NCBI GenBank assembly: GCA_003427395.1
Contig: BFEA01000031.1
Span: 4,534,236-4,567,042, forward strand
Source: Chara braunii
Taxonomy: Eukaryota; Streptophyta; Charophyceae; Charales; Characeae
DNA length: 32,807 bases
Direction: 5' to 3'
Shown here: one piece after another, positions 24,643-32,807 of the stretch
Layout: every line of letters starts with the position of its first letter
Numbering within the stretch: the first letter of the stretch is position 1
Position numbers and translations under genes: made by a program
The notes under the pieces: generated by a model
The model's database searches: none
What the model saw: only the letters and a program-made list of their open reading frames with translations
What the model was told of the DNA's origin: nothing

Positions 24643-27566
24643 ACCTCACGCCATGTGCTGCCTTTCCTTCGAAGTGTTTTTAAGTGCGGAAGGGGCCCTG
24701 AAAACAGCAAGATGGGGTGTGCCAAGGATTTTTGGAAAATTCAGAGTGGGGACACAGACATAACTGAAATACCCCGTGTTGGTCCGACGTAGTAAGAAGG
24801 GAGGTCCGTCACCGTGCGGGTTTTGAGGGAGAAGAAGGCGCGCGCGAGACTCACGACGAGGGGAAATTGAATCCAAAAAGTATCGTTGAACTTCCCATCG
24901 AGCCGTTGTTCTTCGTTTCGCGTCAAAGGGGGCGGGAACGCACTTGGTATTCCGTTTTCGGATCAAGTCTCGACGCCGCTCATTACATAACTCAGAATCC
25001 AATGTGGAAGGTCTCAGCCGTGTGGCACGCTCCTTATGTTCGTCCTCACCCCGTACTCGGTAGTGAAAGCCCTTTGATTGGTAACGCTCGAAGCGACAAC
25101 AATCGCTGCATAGAGTGTTAGGACAATGGGGTGCCACTATCGGCCACAGGATGACGATCAATTTGTTGAATGGCAACAACAAAGAATAAGGCGGAAAATG
25201 CGTATCGACAATGACAAAACCAGCACCAACAAACCCAGAGTATTGATTTTCGGGAGGGAAGTAGTATCGCCCGCCGATCTTAGCGACGGCTTCTCGTACG
25301 TCCCACTCGCATACACATGTCCTCCCCTTGTTGTACGGGAAGGGGCGCAGTGGGGATAGGGGCAGCCGACACCCAGCCGGGTTGAGGCCGTCAGTCCACA
25401 TGGCAATCCAATCAAATACAAAGGTTCACCTCAATCATTCATTATTATTCCGACAACCGCAACAATCGAGAATACCCAACTTGTCGAAAGTTCGAATTGA
25501 AAGTTCGATCCTTCGTTATACAATAACTTTGAAGTACCATCGTCATCAGTCACACGAATCAAAGTGAGAAAACGAAATCATAACTCCTCCATTTCCCCAA
25601 AAGATAACTCAAAGAGAGAGAAAAAAAACATTCACCACAGTCTCGTCAGGGGTACTCATGAAGACACAGGAGGGACAAAATTCACACTTGGCGAAACGCG
25701 GCAATCGGTTCACGTGTATAGGTCGCACGTGGCATTTTTATCTTCCTGAGAAGATAGACTGCCGCTCGTGTCTTTCGCATCGAGGGTAAGGTGCAGACGT
25801 CGTGCCGCATAAGGCAGACGACATGCGCAGTGTATTCCAGGTTTAAGGATCCCGGGGTATTCGTCCGTAATCACGCCACCGACAGATCTAAACACTCTTG
25901 CATTCTCAAACAAAATCCGAACAACATTGCCCCTGCCGATGACTCGACCATGTTCACGCATTCCGTTTTCAACTATCCTTTGGCCTAATCAAAGACCAAT
26001 CCATCGAATAGCGGTTTCATCATCCGAGTACTCCCATCTACACGCACGGTAACTTATCGCGGAAGGTGTGAAAATGGCAGCCATGCATCACTCAGTTCTT
26101 CGTGTGGTCTGCACCCCTGCCCCGTCATCCCAAGGCTAATCAAACGCAAGCGAAGCAAAAAATCATTCCATTTCTTGAAGAACGACACACATACATAGTT
26201 ATTCATGCCATAAAGTAGGTGGGGAGAAGAGATGCAAGATGGGTGAGAGCGACGACATAGAGGAAGATTACACAACGACCCCGAAGATGAAAAAAAATTA
26301 TGGCTTAACTGTCGTCGAGCTGCACTCGCACCAAAGATTAGATTCGAGACAATGGAGGCGCATCTGCCGTGAAGTTCCACTATGGCCCCGGCCCCTGGGC
26401 CGTTCATTCCCCAACTCTAATTACTATCCTCATACCTGCACCGACGATACCGGCCGTCGCGTGCCACCACCCACCATTGCGATCGTCACCCCGCCGACTT
26501 AGTTTCTGCACGGGCTTGCCCCGATCCCACAGTCCGTCGTGGCGATCAGGCGCACAGCCAACCAGTCTACAGTCAGCCCGTCGGGACTTTTCAACTCGCA
26601 CAATGCACACTCTATCTAGCCACTGCTTCCCGGAAGCTGGCTGGCGAGCTGAGAGCGTGAGAGAGAGATTTACGGACGCGCCTGCAGAATTTAAAAGAGA
26701 TAGATGCGGGGGAGGATGAAGAATAAGGTAGAGAAGGGCGAGGGAAGACTAGAGGATAATCACTCATCGAAAGCCATGTTGATCCCTCACTGTCCGATCT
26801 TAGCCCATCAGAATCGTCGCATAGTAGGAATTTCCTCTTACACGGCGCTTCTCCTTGGCTAGACGGGGTGAAGAGAGGATCGATCGGGTTTTCGAGCGTA
26901 GGACATAGAGCGGGAAGAAGAAGAGTGTGAAGGATAGCGCAAAACGGGTCCAAGATTCAGATGATCAAGAAAGAGAAAAGGTGCACGGGGCAAGAGAGAG
27001 AGAGAAAAACAGTTAAAGGGAGAAAGTGAGAAAGAGCATGGGCGCACGAAAGAAAGCGCCGAGAGGAGCGCGAGGAGGAGGGAGGAGGAAGCTCGCATGC
27101 ATGACGCCGAACTCACAATGCGGAAAAGAGGCACCGAAACAGTTACAGCCTTTTCTCAGTCCTATACCAATTCGAAAATTGAAATCACCATAGGCGCGGG
27201 AAAAGAAAGTCCTACGTCTATCCATATTTCCACAAAATTCCCAGAATTTTCCACGACGTGGCCGATAACATTCATATATGAAAAGGACACGTCGGGTTTT
27301 GTACATTCTGGAATTCCTAACCGTTGAGCTAAATTCCGAATATGCTCGTTGAGGCGCACCTAATTCCCATGCATTTCCCAAATTACGAAAACAAAATTTC
27401 AAGAATCAATGGAACTGGCAAAAATGCGGGTCTCAGCAAAGCACCTTTAATCGAAAAAACAGAGAGGGGCTTTGTTGGGCCAAGCAAGACACATCTTGAT
27501 TCGAAAAATAAAAAGAGAGGGGAGGGGTCCGGAAGGTGGTGCAGGTTCGGAAGCTGGTACGTCACA
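24643..27566 (-). repeat. 5' LTR (2,924 bp), missing its last ~11 nt
   Basis: Read on the minus strand it begins TGTGACGTACCAGC at 27566 and ends GCGTGAGGT next to the primer-binding site. The 3' LTR continues past the same point with TCGTGCGTCACA, so the terminal CGTCACA has been lost here. It carries a 29-bp segment near 26165-26195 absent from the 3' LTR. It presumably drove transcription of the element; I could not pick out a convincing TATA box. Confidence 0.92.
24646..25401 (-). CDS. LTR-encoded frame, 251 codons, unknown
   Basis: This is an ATG-to-TGA frame in the sense strand of the 5' LTR. It ends only 3 nt before the LTR end retained in this copy and about 145 nt upstream of the gag ATG. 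It begins MWTDGLNPAGCRLPLSPLRP, has KIGGRYYFPPENQYSGFVGA and a Cys-rich CPNTLCSDCC segment, then an Arg/Lys-rich stretch. The other LTR keeps the same start, the same stop and most residues but has its own stops. I recognise no family. It may be a real LTR-borne ORF or just openness in GC-rich DNA; the matching start and stop and the non-overlapping lesions favour an ancestral open frame. Confidence 0.35.
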   Translation of the reverse strand: MWTDGLNPAGCRLPLSPLRPFPYNKGRTCVCEWDVREAVAKIGGRYYFPPENQYSGFVGAGFVIVDTHFPPYSLLLPFNKLIVILWPIVAPHCPNTLCSDCCRFERYQSKGFHYRVRGEDEHKERATRLRPSTLDSELCNERRRDLIRKRNTKCVPAPFDAKRRTTARWEVQRYFLDSISPRRESRARLLLPQNPHGDGPPFLLRRTNTGYFSYVCVPTLNFPKILGTPHLAVFRAPSALKNTSKERQHMA

Positions 27567-27873
27567 AACGCCAGGAACTGATCAGACAGCGTGACACCCA
27601 TAGCGCTCCACCGGTTCATCAAATTCGAAACCGTCCCCGACGACGAAACCCGCGGGGATGGTAACTTCATTTCCCAAGGCATAAAAGCCAGACGCGACCC
27701 GCACCTACCATCTTGCACAACTGTCCCTGAAACTTGCCACAGGAGATCCCAGTTCCGGCCTGGGATTCCACCCCCACTTTCCTAAAATCCTTGGCACACC
27801 CCTTTTTGCACTTCTGGGCCCCCATTAACCTTCGATCAGGAAGTCGTGCTGGGCGTGAGGTTTGGGCGTCACA
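27567..27873 (+). repeat. Fragment of a related LTR, opposite orientation
   Basis: Read on the plus strand the segment ends GGGCGTGAGGTTTGGGCGTC-ACA. This is the same end as the main element's LTR (GTGAGGTT then CGTCACA). About 70 bp upstream is TAAAATCCTTGGCACACCCC, also matching the LTR. A TATA-like GCATAAAAGCC at 27679-27687 would fit its promoter. Homology to the main LTR is clear only from about 27768. The left part may be diverged LTR or unrelated flank. Confidence 0.6.
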
Positions 27874-28361
27874 GTGTGCGCACAACTACACTACACGCTG
27901 CATGTGGGGGAGGCCCCCCGGTTGTGCGGGGTTGCGAGGGGATCTAGAGGTCCCCGCAGCGTCATGTAGATTTTAGAAAGGGCCACAACCTCGAGATATC
28001 ATTGTCGACCTGATTGACCGGCCCCAGGTAATTCAGAATCATTTTATTCTGCTAATCTGATTAGAGCTGGATTTGAACTCTGGAGGCGGGACTGATTTTT
28101 TTTTTTTAATTTTTTTGGGAACAGCTCAATATCATTTCAAATAGAGGAGGAAGAACAGGAGGCCGGTAATCCTCCACAAACAACCGGAAGAAATGGGGGC
28201 TATTGCCCTTTGTGGCTATATTGGAAACCGGGTTCTCCCTATTCTTAGGCTCCCAAAAATATTTAAACTTTAAAACTCATAGTAAAAATGAAAGCCTGAC
28301 CTTTTTTTTTTTTCTTTTTTTTTTTTATGTAACTACTGATAATGATAATTAGTAAAAAAAA
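27874..28361. other. Unassigned stretch with A/T tracts
   Basis: No gene is seen. T-runs occur at 28097-28116 and 28300-28326. GATTTGAACTC at 28071 looks like a reversed tRNA B box, but no A box accompanies it. Confidence 0.4.
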
Positions 28362-28700
28362 CTATGCTATATCAACCCATCTGGCTTCCTAATCCTAGAT
28401 CACCTCCTAACCCCCCTTGTATCAGGACATTGTAACTTAGAGACAATACCAACCCAAATGATGTCACCAACAACTGATCTCTTCTTGCGTCATGGCAGTC
28501 CCCCCCGGTTTGCCACTGGATTGCCTTCCACCCTCGACAACCCCGAGATCTCTCTACAAGGCCTCATGCTCCTGCCATTACAGGTTACTGGGCGAAGCCC
28601 TAGCTCCGGCCAGCGTCGTTCTAGCGTCAACAGACCAAGGGCACAGAACAGAACAACTCTGTAGATACCAGTCCGGGATCGGCCATCTCTAAATTTCTAT
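28362..28700. repeat. Duplicated non-coding unit, copy A
   Basis: This unit shares an ordered series of blocks with 28897-29270: CTTCCTAATC/CCTCCTAATC, TGTATCA-ACATT, GATTGCCTT, GATCTCTCTACA-GGCCTC, TTACAGGTTA and AGCTCCGGCCAGCGTCGTTC (28602 and 29164). Frames are not conserved between copies. It is probably an unidentified dispersed repeat. Confidence 0.75.
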
Positions 28701-28799
28701 CTCCCAGATGCAAAAGGAGGCTAGATATTATCCAAAATCCATAATACCAGAATGATTAATATGAAATAAATATACAGATTATGTTAAAGATTATGATAA

Positions 28800-28878
28800 T
28801 GCTAAATTACTATGATTACTATGATGATGCTTATGATTATTACGACGATTACTATGATGATGCTTATGATTATTAGTA
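28800..28878. repeat. AT-rich 33-bp tandem repeat
   Basis: GATTACTATGATGATGCTTA followed by TGATTATTA recurs about twice with a 33-bp period. It lies between the two copies of the larger duplication. Confidence 0.8.
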
Positions 28879-28896
28879 TGTAAGAAGACTAGAAAA

Positions 28897-29270
28897 TTAT
28901 GCTGAATCAGCACTTCTGGCCTCCTAATCCCATAACGCCCCCTATTCTTTCCTGTATCAAAACATTACACCTCAAAGTCAATTCCTTCCAACCAATGTCA
29001 ACCAGAGCTGACATGTTCTCGCCACCTAGACTATCCCTGGCCCCTAGGATATCCAGGCAGCCCCCACAGGTCGCTCTTGGATTGCCTTTCTCCCTCAGCA
29101 AATCTCAGATCTCTCTACACGGCCTCTCACTCCTGTCAATTACAGGTTATAGGGCCACGCCCCAGCTCCGGCCAGCGTCGTTCTAGTATAGGCAAACAGA
29201 GGCACAAAACAAATCAACTCAGCAGCTATTGATCAGATTCGATCATCTCTGAGATCATATATCCGAATGA
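28897..29270. repeat. Duplicated non-coding unit, copy B
   Basis: This is the partner of 28362-28700, offset by about 535-562 bp. It carries an extra ~35 bp containing CTATCCCTGGCCCCTAGGAT. Confidence 0.75.
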
Positions 29271-30308
29271 GGAAGAGGTCAGAAGCCACCAAGGATTTCA
29301 TAACCCAAAAGCATGATATAACGCAGATGATAATGATATTCACCTAAACTTAGTCACCCCCCTCCCCTCCATTCCTCCCTATCCCTATGCTGCCTCCGCT
29401 AAAACGGATTACCCCTTACAGGCAGCCCATCATTGCCCCAACATGGGACAGTACCACCTTTCTCCCCCACTTCCCAGAAGACCAGACAGTCCCCACCCAA
29501 AGTATACCCCTGCACACCCTTTACCTTAATCTGCCCCCGCTGGTATGAGTATTCTCACCACCAACCCAAGAAAAAGGCAACCCACAATCTCTGCCCACAC
29601 CCCCTCCAGGGCTTCACCACCCACCTTGTGACGTCCCTGTAGAGTGAAGCTCCCCCCTATTCTCCACCTTTTATTCCTCAAAATTATTCGTCGATACACA
29701 GAGAGGAGACAACTAGTATTTCGTCCCAAAAAAAACTGATAAAAGGAAAAAATTCTGAATGATTTTCGAATGATTCTTGAAGAGGAAAGGAATACAGAAT
29801 CAGAGACTTCGAAATTATATCTGACCAAGAAAAAAAAACGGTTGTATTTAAATAGGAATTATAATACGACCAAGAATGCTTGAGACTATATTTACTAGGA
29901 ATTTCACGAAGATTTTTAGGTATGTAAAAGACCTTTTATGTTAATTAGTAGTAAAAAAATTCTTGAATAGGGAAATAGAATTTTGGTAGTCAAAATACCA
30001 AACAGATACGTTCATTAAATAGAAATCTAGGTATTAAAAAATACCTTCCAGATTAATAAAATAGGAAATACAAGATACGTGCTTAGGAATAGACGAGAAT
30101 AAAACAAGATATTAGTAAAGAAATTAATTAAATATGATAGAAAATCGAAATTAGTTTAAGATATTACGCAAGATCATAATTACTCGTGTATGATAGATAC
30201 ACGGGAAATTATGAGATATAGGCTACCACTTACCTGGAAAACGATCCTGTAGAAAGATTGCAAAAAAACCTACATACCACACAAAAAAATCTTCCCCTCC
30301 CCCCCTCC

Positions 30309-30311
<3 letters not shown>
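29271..30311. other. C-rich then AT-rich DNA, no gene
   Basis: Bases 29345-29670 are C-rich with short Pro/Thr-type frames and no motif. Bases 29690-30230 are AT-rich and featureless. A perfect minus-strand splice-donor match (CAG|GTAAGT) lies at 30231-30236, but no exon is recognisable beside it. Confidence 0.45.

Positions 30312-30344
<33 letters not shown>
30312..30344. repeat. Homopolymer C run, 33 nt
   Basis: An uninterrupted run of C within C-rich flanks (G on the minus strand). The length is probably imprecise because such runs are hard to sequence. It could form an i-motif or G-quadruplex. Confidence 0.95.
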
Positions 30345-30346
<2 letters not shown>

Positions 30347-30539
30347 TCCCCAACCTCTATCCCTAGTCCGCCCCAAACTTCTCCCCCATTCAGCGTCTCC
30401 TCTCCCCCAATCTTTCTCGCCACCACTAGTGAAGTAACAAACGGATTGAATCTACGGACAAGAAGCGCCCATGATAAAAAATCAAGGATGAAAAGACAAT
30501 TGGAGGGAAGAAGGTGTGAGAGTGAGGTACTGGAAAAGA

Positions 30540-30720
30540 AGAATGGAAGATGATAATATTGAGGATGATGATGATAATGGGTCAGCAACTCTGAAGAAGA
30601 GGACAACGCAATGATGATGATGATGATGACGTCAGCCGATGATGAAGACAACTAAATGATGATGTGATGATGACGTCAGCCGTGCTGATGATGATAACCA
30701 CGAAAGCACCTGATGAAGTC
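30540..30720. repeat. GAT-rich microsatellite with two CRE palindromes
   Basis: Imperfect GAT triplets contain GATGATGACGTCAGCCG twice, with the palindrome TGACGTCA at 30627-30634 and 30671-30678. TGACGTCA is the canonical CRE/bZIP site. There is no adjacent recognised gene to regulate. Confidence 0.8.
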
Positions 30721-31770
30721 TGAAAAGACAAATACCATTGCTTCATACACCTCCTGTCTCGCCTAGAGATGATGATAAGTAATGAACCCAAAGCCAAAGA
30801 AGATAGAAGATAATGCTAATAATTTCACCTCCCTGCAAATGCGACCTTTCTCATGACTCTCATGACTGCTGATGCCAATGATTTCACCTCCCACTTGACG
30901 AATAAGAAGAAAACGGCCAACCGATGACGAAACCAATCGATGACCTCTCACTTAGTAATTCCCAACAATCCTCTTCCCACCTCATCGGACACACTCTGCT
31001 CTCCTCCTCCTTGCGCCGCGCCGACCTCCTCCACCCAAATTAGCAAGATGGAGAGCGTGAGTGATTACTCCTGAAGAGAAACTTGTAAAAACAGCTTCTC
31101 TCGCCTCCATATGGCATGCTGACCCGCAACATCGTCCACATGAAGCACGAAGCGAAGAGATGGCACACATAGTGCTTTCCAAAGTCAGAAGCTAAAAAGA
31201 GAAGAGATGTAAGCCTATTATCTTCATCCGCTTCCGATTTCTCAACTCCTGAGTAAATTAGCCCATCCGCCATCTGTAGCGCCTGCTCCATTCCTAATTT
31301 CTGATGTGTTGTCGCGACCACTCTCTCGCTAACACGCCACGCGTGTATCCTTGGTATCTCCCACACTCCCGCCAGCAACAGTAGCAAGCCCCACGAGACG
31401 CCTGCACCCATTTCGCCAGCAAAGCATGCTTGGACCACCATGGACACCTACCCAGCCTGCCAGCAGCACACCTTGCCCGCCAGCCACAACCACGTGTGCC
31501 CCCGGAAGCACGCACCCAAACCATCATCAACACTCGCGACGTGCACGCACGTGCACCCAATACCCGTGACGCGCGCGCACGTGCTCCCTGTCGCTCCATG
31601 GAAACAGCGCTAACATCGCGCCTGTCTGTTCTTACCGACCCTCCGGCCACATCTCCTCCATCCTCCCATAGTCTCTCCAGGAATGTCAGCATACACCCAA
31701 TGAAAGCCTGGCCTACTTCAATGATCTGCCATTGTCTTCACTGAGGCTGAAGCTGCTTCCTTAGGAACCT
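30721..31770. other. Unassigned stretch, weak minus-strand frame
   Basis: A 135-codon minus-strand frame at 31040-31447 has some protein-like composition (for example MEQALQMADGLIYSGVEKSE, whose ATG is at about 31294). It matches nothing I know, and I see no splice sites that would fit it into a gene. The sequence from 31380 to 31620 is C-rich with CGTGCACGCACGTGCAC-like palindromic repeats. Confidence 0.3.
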
Positions 31771-31844
31771 TGGGTGTAGCTCAGTTGGTAAGGCGTTCAA
31801 GCGGCACTCAGGAGGTCGTGGGTTCAACTCCCATGATTGCCCCC
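31771..31844 (+). repeat. tRNA-like module 1 (SINE head)
   Basis: The A box TAGCTCAGTTGGTAAGG and B box GGTTCAACTCC are at normal tRNA spacing. The T arm GTGGG-TTCAACT-CCCAT folds well. The acceptor ends pair poorly and there is no clear anticodon stem, so this is a tRNA-derived repeat rather than a working tRNA. Confidence 0.75.
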
Positions 31845-31904
31845 ACGATAGTGCCTGTGGCATGCTTGGCGTCTTACCTTCGAGACAGCCAGTTGGTAAG
31901 CAAG

Positions 31905-31984
31905 TACGTGGTAGCTCAGTGGGCAGAGCTCACCGCTCAGGTGTCTCAACGGGGAGGTTGTGGGTTCGACTTCGTCGGCCCACA
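31905..31984 (+). repeat. tRNA-like module 2
   Basis: The A box TAGCTCAGTGGGCAGAG and B box GGTTCGACTTC form the second tRNA-like head, about 137 bp after the first. GTGGG pairs with a downstream CCCAC. The spacers that follow modules 1 and 2 resemble each other: GTGCCTG...GGCAT...GGCGTCTTAC against GTGCCTGCCTGGCATAGCG-CTTAC. Confidence 0.7.
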
Positions 31985-32070
31985 ATTTCCCCTGAGCACA
32001 ATTGGTTGGTGTAGGTTGCACCCCACGTACTTCTCCCGTGCCTGCCTGGCATAGCGCCCTTACAGACTAA

Positions 32071-32145
32071 TGACCTCAATAGCTCAGTGGGTAGAGCTCT
32101 GATATACTAACTTGGAGGTCCTGAGTTGAACTCCGACTATGCTCA
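32071..32145 (+). repeat. tRNA-like module 3
   Basis: The D arm AGCTC-AGTGGGTA-GAGCT is perfect. The B box is weaker (GAGTTGAACTCC). It begins about 160 bp after module 2. With modules 1 and 2 it forms a three-unit tandem of tRNA-derived sequence. Confidence 0.65.
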
Positions 32146-32437
32146 TTCATCATATCAGCTAAGGGATGATCCTCCACATGGTTTCGGGTGGGAACGTGTG
32201 CCTTTCCTGCGGGAAAGTTAATGTGGGAAGGATGCTACTCTTTTGGGCAGGTGAGTAGTAAGGGGTTGGTTGGGTGGATGGTGATACCGTGGCAGTCCTA
32301 TGGTGGGGAGGGTTGCCTTGTAGGGAAACCAATGTCGAATCAAGAGCTACTCAGATAACAACCAGCATACTCAACAACTAACAGTAGACATATATGATCC
32401 GAGCTGTGCTAGGTTAGTGCTTAGAGGGGCTTATAGG
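32146..32437. other. Stretch after the tRNA-like trimer, possible SINE body
   Basis: No gene is seen. It has a small hairpin, CTTTCC-TGC-GGGAAAG, at about 32203-32218. It is G-rich to 32330. It could be the tRNA-unrelated body of the SINE-like repeat, but no tail or target-site duplication was found. Confidence 0.35.
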
Positions 32438-32441
32438 TTAA

Positions 32442-32571
32442 ACCACCAGTACTTGTGGCCGGCCTTAGCATTAACGCTACGAAAATTTCGCGGCCGGCGG
32501 GCCGTGGATAAATTGAATCCACAGCCCGTGTCGCTTCGACCTCCGGCGCGCAGTGCCCAAGTACTGGTGGT
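32442..32571. mobile_element. Compact inverted-repeat MITE flanked by TTAA
   Basis: ACCACCAGTACTTG at 32442 and its exact inverse at 32558-32571 bound a 130-bp non-coding, highly structured segment. It is flanked by TTAA on both sides (32438-32441 and 32572-32575). The inside contains GTGGAT/ATCCAC and CGAAAATTTCG palindromes and GGCCGGC blocks. TTAA duplication suggests a piggyBac-type origin. A TA duplication with AACCACC termini (Tc1/mariner type) fits the same bases. Confidence 0.65.
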
Positions 32572-32575
32572 TTAA

Positions 32576-32807
32576 GACCTTGGTTAGTTGACCATTGGAC
32601 ACTGCCTATGAGTGCCCTCACTACTCACGGGACTAACTGAGAACTATGTGCCTAGCTCGCGAGGTTCCTATATAACGAGGCTTGTACGCTAGTGCCTCAA
32701 CTGGGGCTGAATGAGGGAGCTCATTCAGCGTCGGTGCCCGCGTCCGCTGTCTCAGCCTGTCTGGTTAGGTTGCTCCAATAGAGAGTGATGTTCCTCGCAT
32801 GAGGTAA
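32576..32807. other. Right edge: TATA-like motif and a hairpin
   Basis: CTATATAACGAGG near 32669-32681 is TATA-like. At 32706-32729, GCTGAATGAG and CTCATTCAGC form a perfect 10-bp stem with a GGAG loop. No coding sequence follows before the window ends, so any promoter role is speculative. Confidence 0.3.

Larger units (their letters stand above)
13174..27566 (-). mobile_element. Ty3/Gypsy LTR retrotransposon, decayed, ~14.4 kb
   Basis: Two long direct repeats (13174-16109 and 24643-27566) flank an internal region that encodes, on the minus strand and in Gypsy order, gag, protease, reverse transcriptase, RNase H and integrase. Integrase last in pol is the Ty3/Gypsy order; Copia has it before RT. 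The LTRs begin TGTGACG and end CGTCACA (intact in the 3' LTR). A primer-binding site matching initiator-Met tRNA abuts the 5' LTR. In a 235-bp LTR block (about 14705-14940 against 26195-26430) I count about 8 differences. Other blocks are more diverged and there are indels, so the insertion is not recent. All genes carry frameshifts or stops. No convincing target-site duplication: the 5 bases outside are CGACG on the left and AACGC on the right. Confidence 0.95.

Noticed and set aside
13169-27571. 5-bp target-site duplication of the Gypsy element
   Set aside because: The flanks CGACG and AACGC do not match, and shifting the borders by a few bases gives no convincing pair.
28060-28085. Reverse-strand SINE judged from a B-box-like GAGTTCAAATCC
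   Set aside because: No A box at the right distance upstream on that strand, only an A-tract.
30223-30240. Exon end at the perfect minus-strand donor CAG|GTAAGT
   Set aside because: The adjacent frame is made of poly-Gly and GAT-repeat translation; an isolated 9-mer is not enough.
31040-31447. 135-codon minus-strand frame with protein-like stretches
   Set aside because: No family recognised, no supporting splice sites, and the neighbouring sequence is repeat-like. Noted under the unassigned stretch rather than called a gene.
31771-32145. Three functional tRNA genes
   Set aside because: A and B boxes are good, but acceptor stems do not pair and anticodon arms are poor; tRNA-derived repeats fit better.

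Overview
The window is repeat-rich eukaryotic nuclear DNA with no convincing host protein-coding gene. It holds satellites, microsatellites, foldback/MITE-like elements, tRNA-derived repeats and one large decayed Ty3/Gypsy LTR retrotransposon. A primer-binding site matching initiator-Met tRNA, very long LTRs, nested elements and satellite blocks suggest a large, transposon-laden genome. A green-lineage (streptophyte) host is my guess, but no sequence here proves it. Runs of N mark assembly gaps, at 11345-11435 and a single N at 6781, with scattered Ns at about 1482-1538.

Layout. 1-1900: foldback/MITE-like repeats, a (GAT)n microsatellite, T/A-tract repeats and minisatellites. 1900-6000: non-coding, internally repetitive DNA with a 26-bp minisatellite, a diverged ~1.4-kb duplication and many short perfect or near-perfect hairpins. 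It ends in a ~370-bp pyrimidine-rich tract. 6366-11185: a long array of ~91-bp satellite monomers in three subfamily blocks. One block has dimeric and then tetrameric higher-order structure. The array is interrupted near its left edge by a foldback element. 11187-13173: short tandem repeats, a gapped (CT)n tract and unassigned DNA with a possible LTR/polypurine junction.

13174-27566: a minus-strand Ty3/Gypsy element of about 14.4 kb. Its 5' LTR is at 24643-27566 and its 3' LTR at 13174-16109. A primer-binding site abuts the 5' LTR. Reading right to left come gag with a zinc-knuckle remnant, aspartic protease, reverse transcriptase, RNase H and integrase (HHCC, DDE core, GPY/F-like end), then an unexplained 3' frame. 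All coding parts carry frameshifts or stops, and predicted catalytic Asp codons in RT and RNase H read Asn. An AT-rich foldback element sits between the RNase H and integrase regions. The LTRs themselves carry a sense-strand reading frame that ends almost at the LTR border.

27567-32807: a related LTR fragment in the opposite orientation, a diverged ~0.4-kb duplication, AT-rich DNA, a 33-nt poly-C run, GAT-rich DNA with CRE palindromes, three tandem tRNA-like modules and a compact ~130-bp inverted-repeat element flanked by TTAA.

The retrotransposon genes formerly worked as one gag-pol replication unit. Nothing visible indicates that the copy is still autonomous. The items I consider most worth checking are the satellite higher-order structure, the LTR-encoded frame, the 3' frame after integrase, the hairpin-rich region and the triple tRNA-head repeat.
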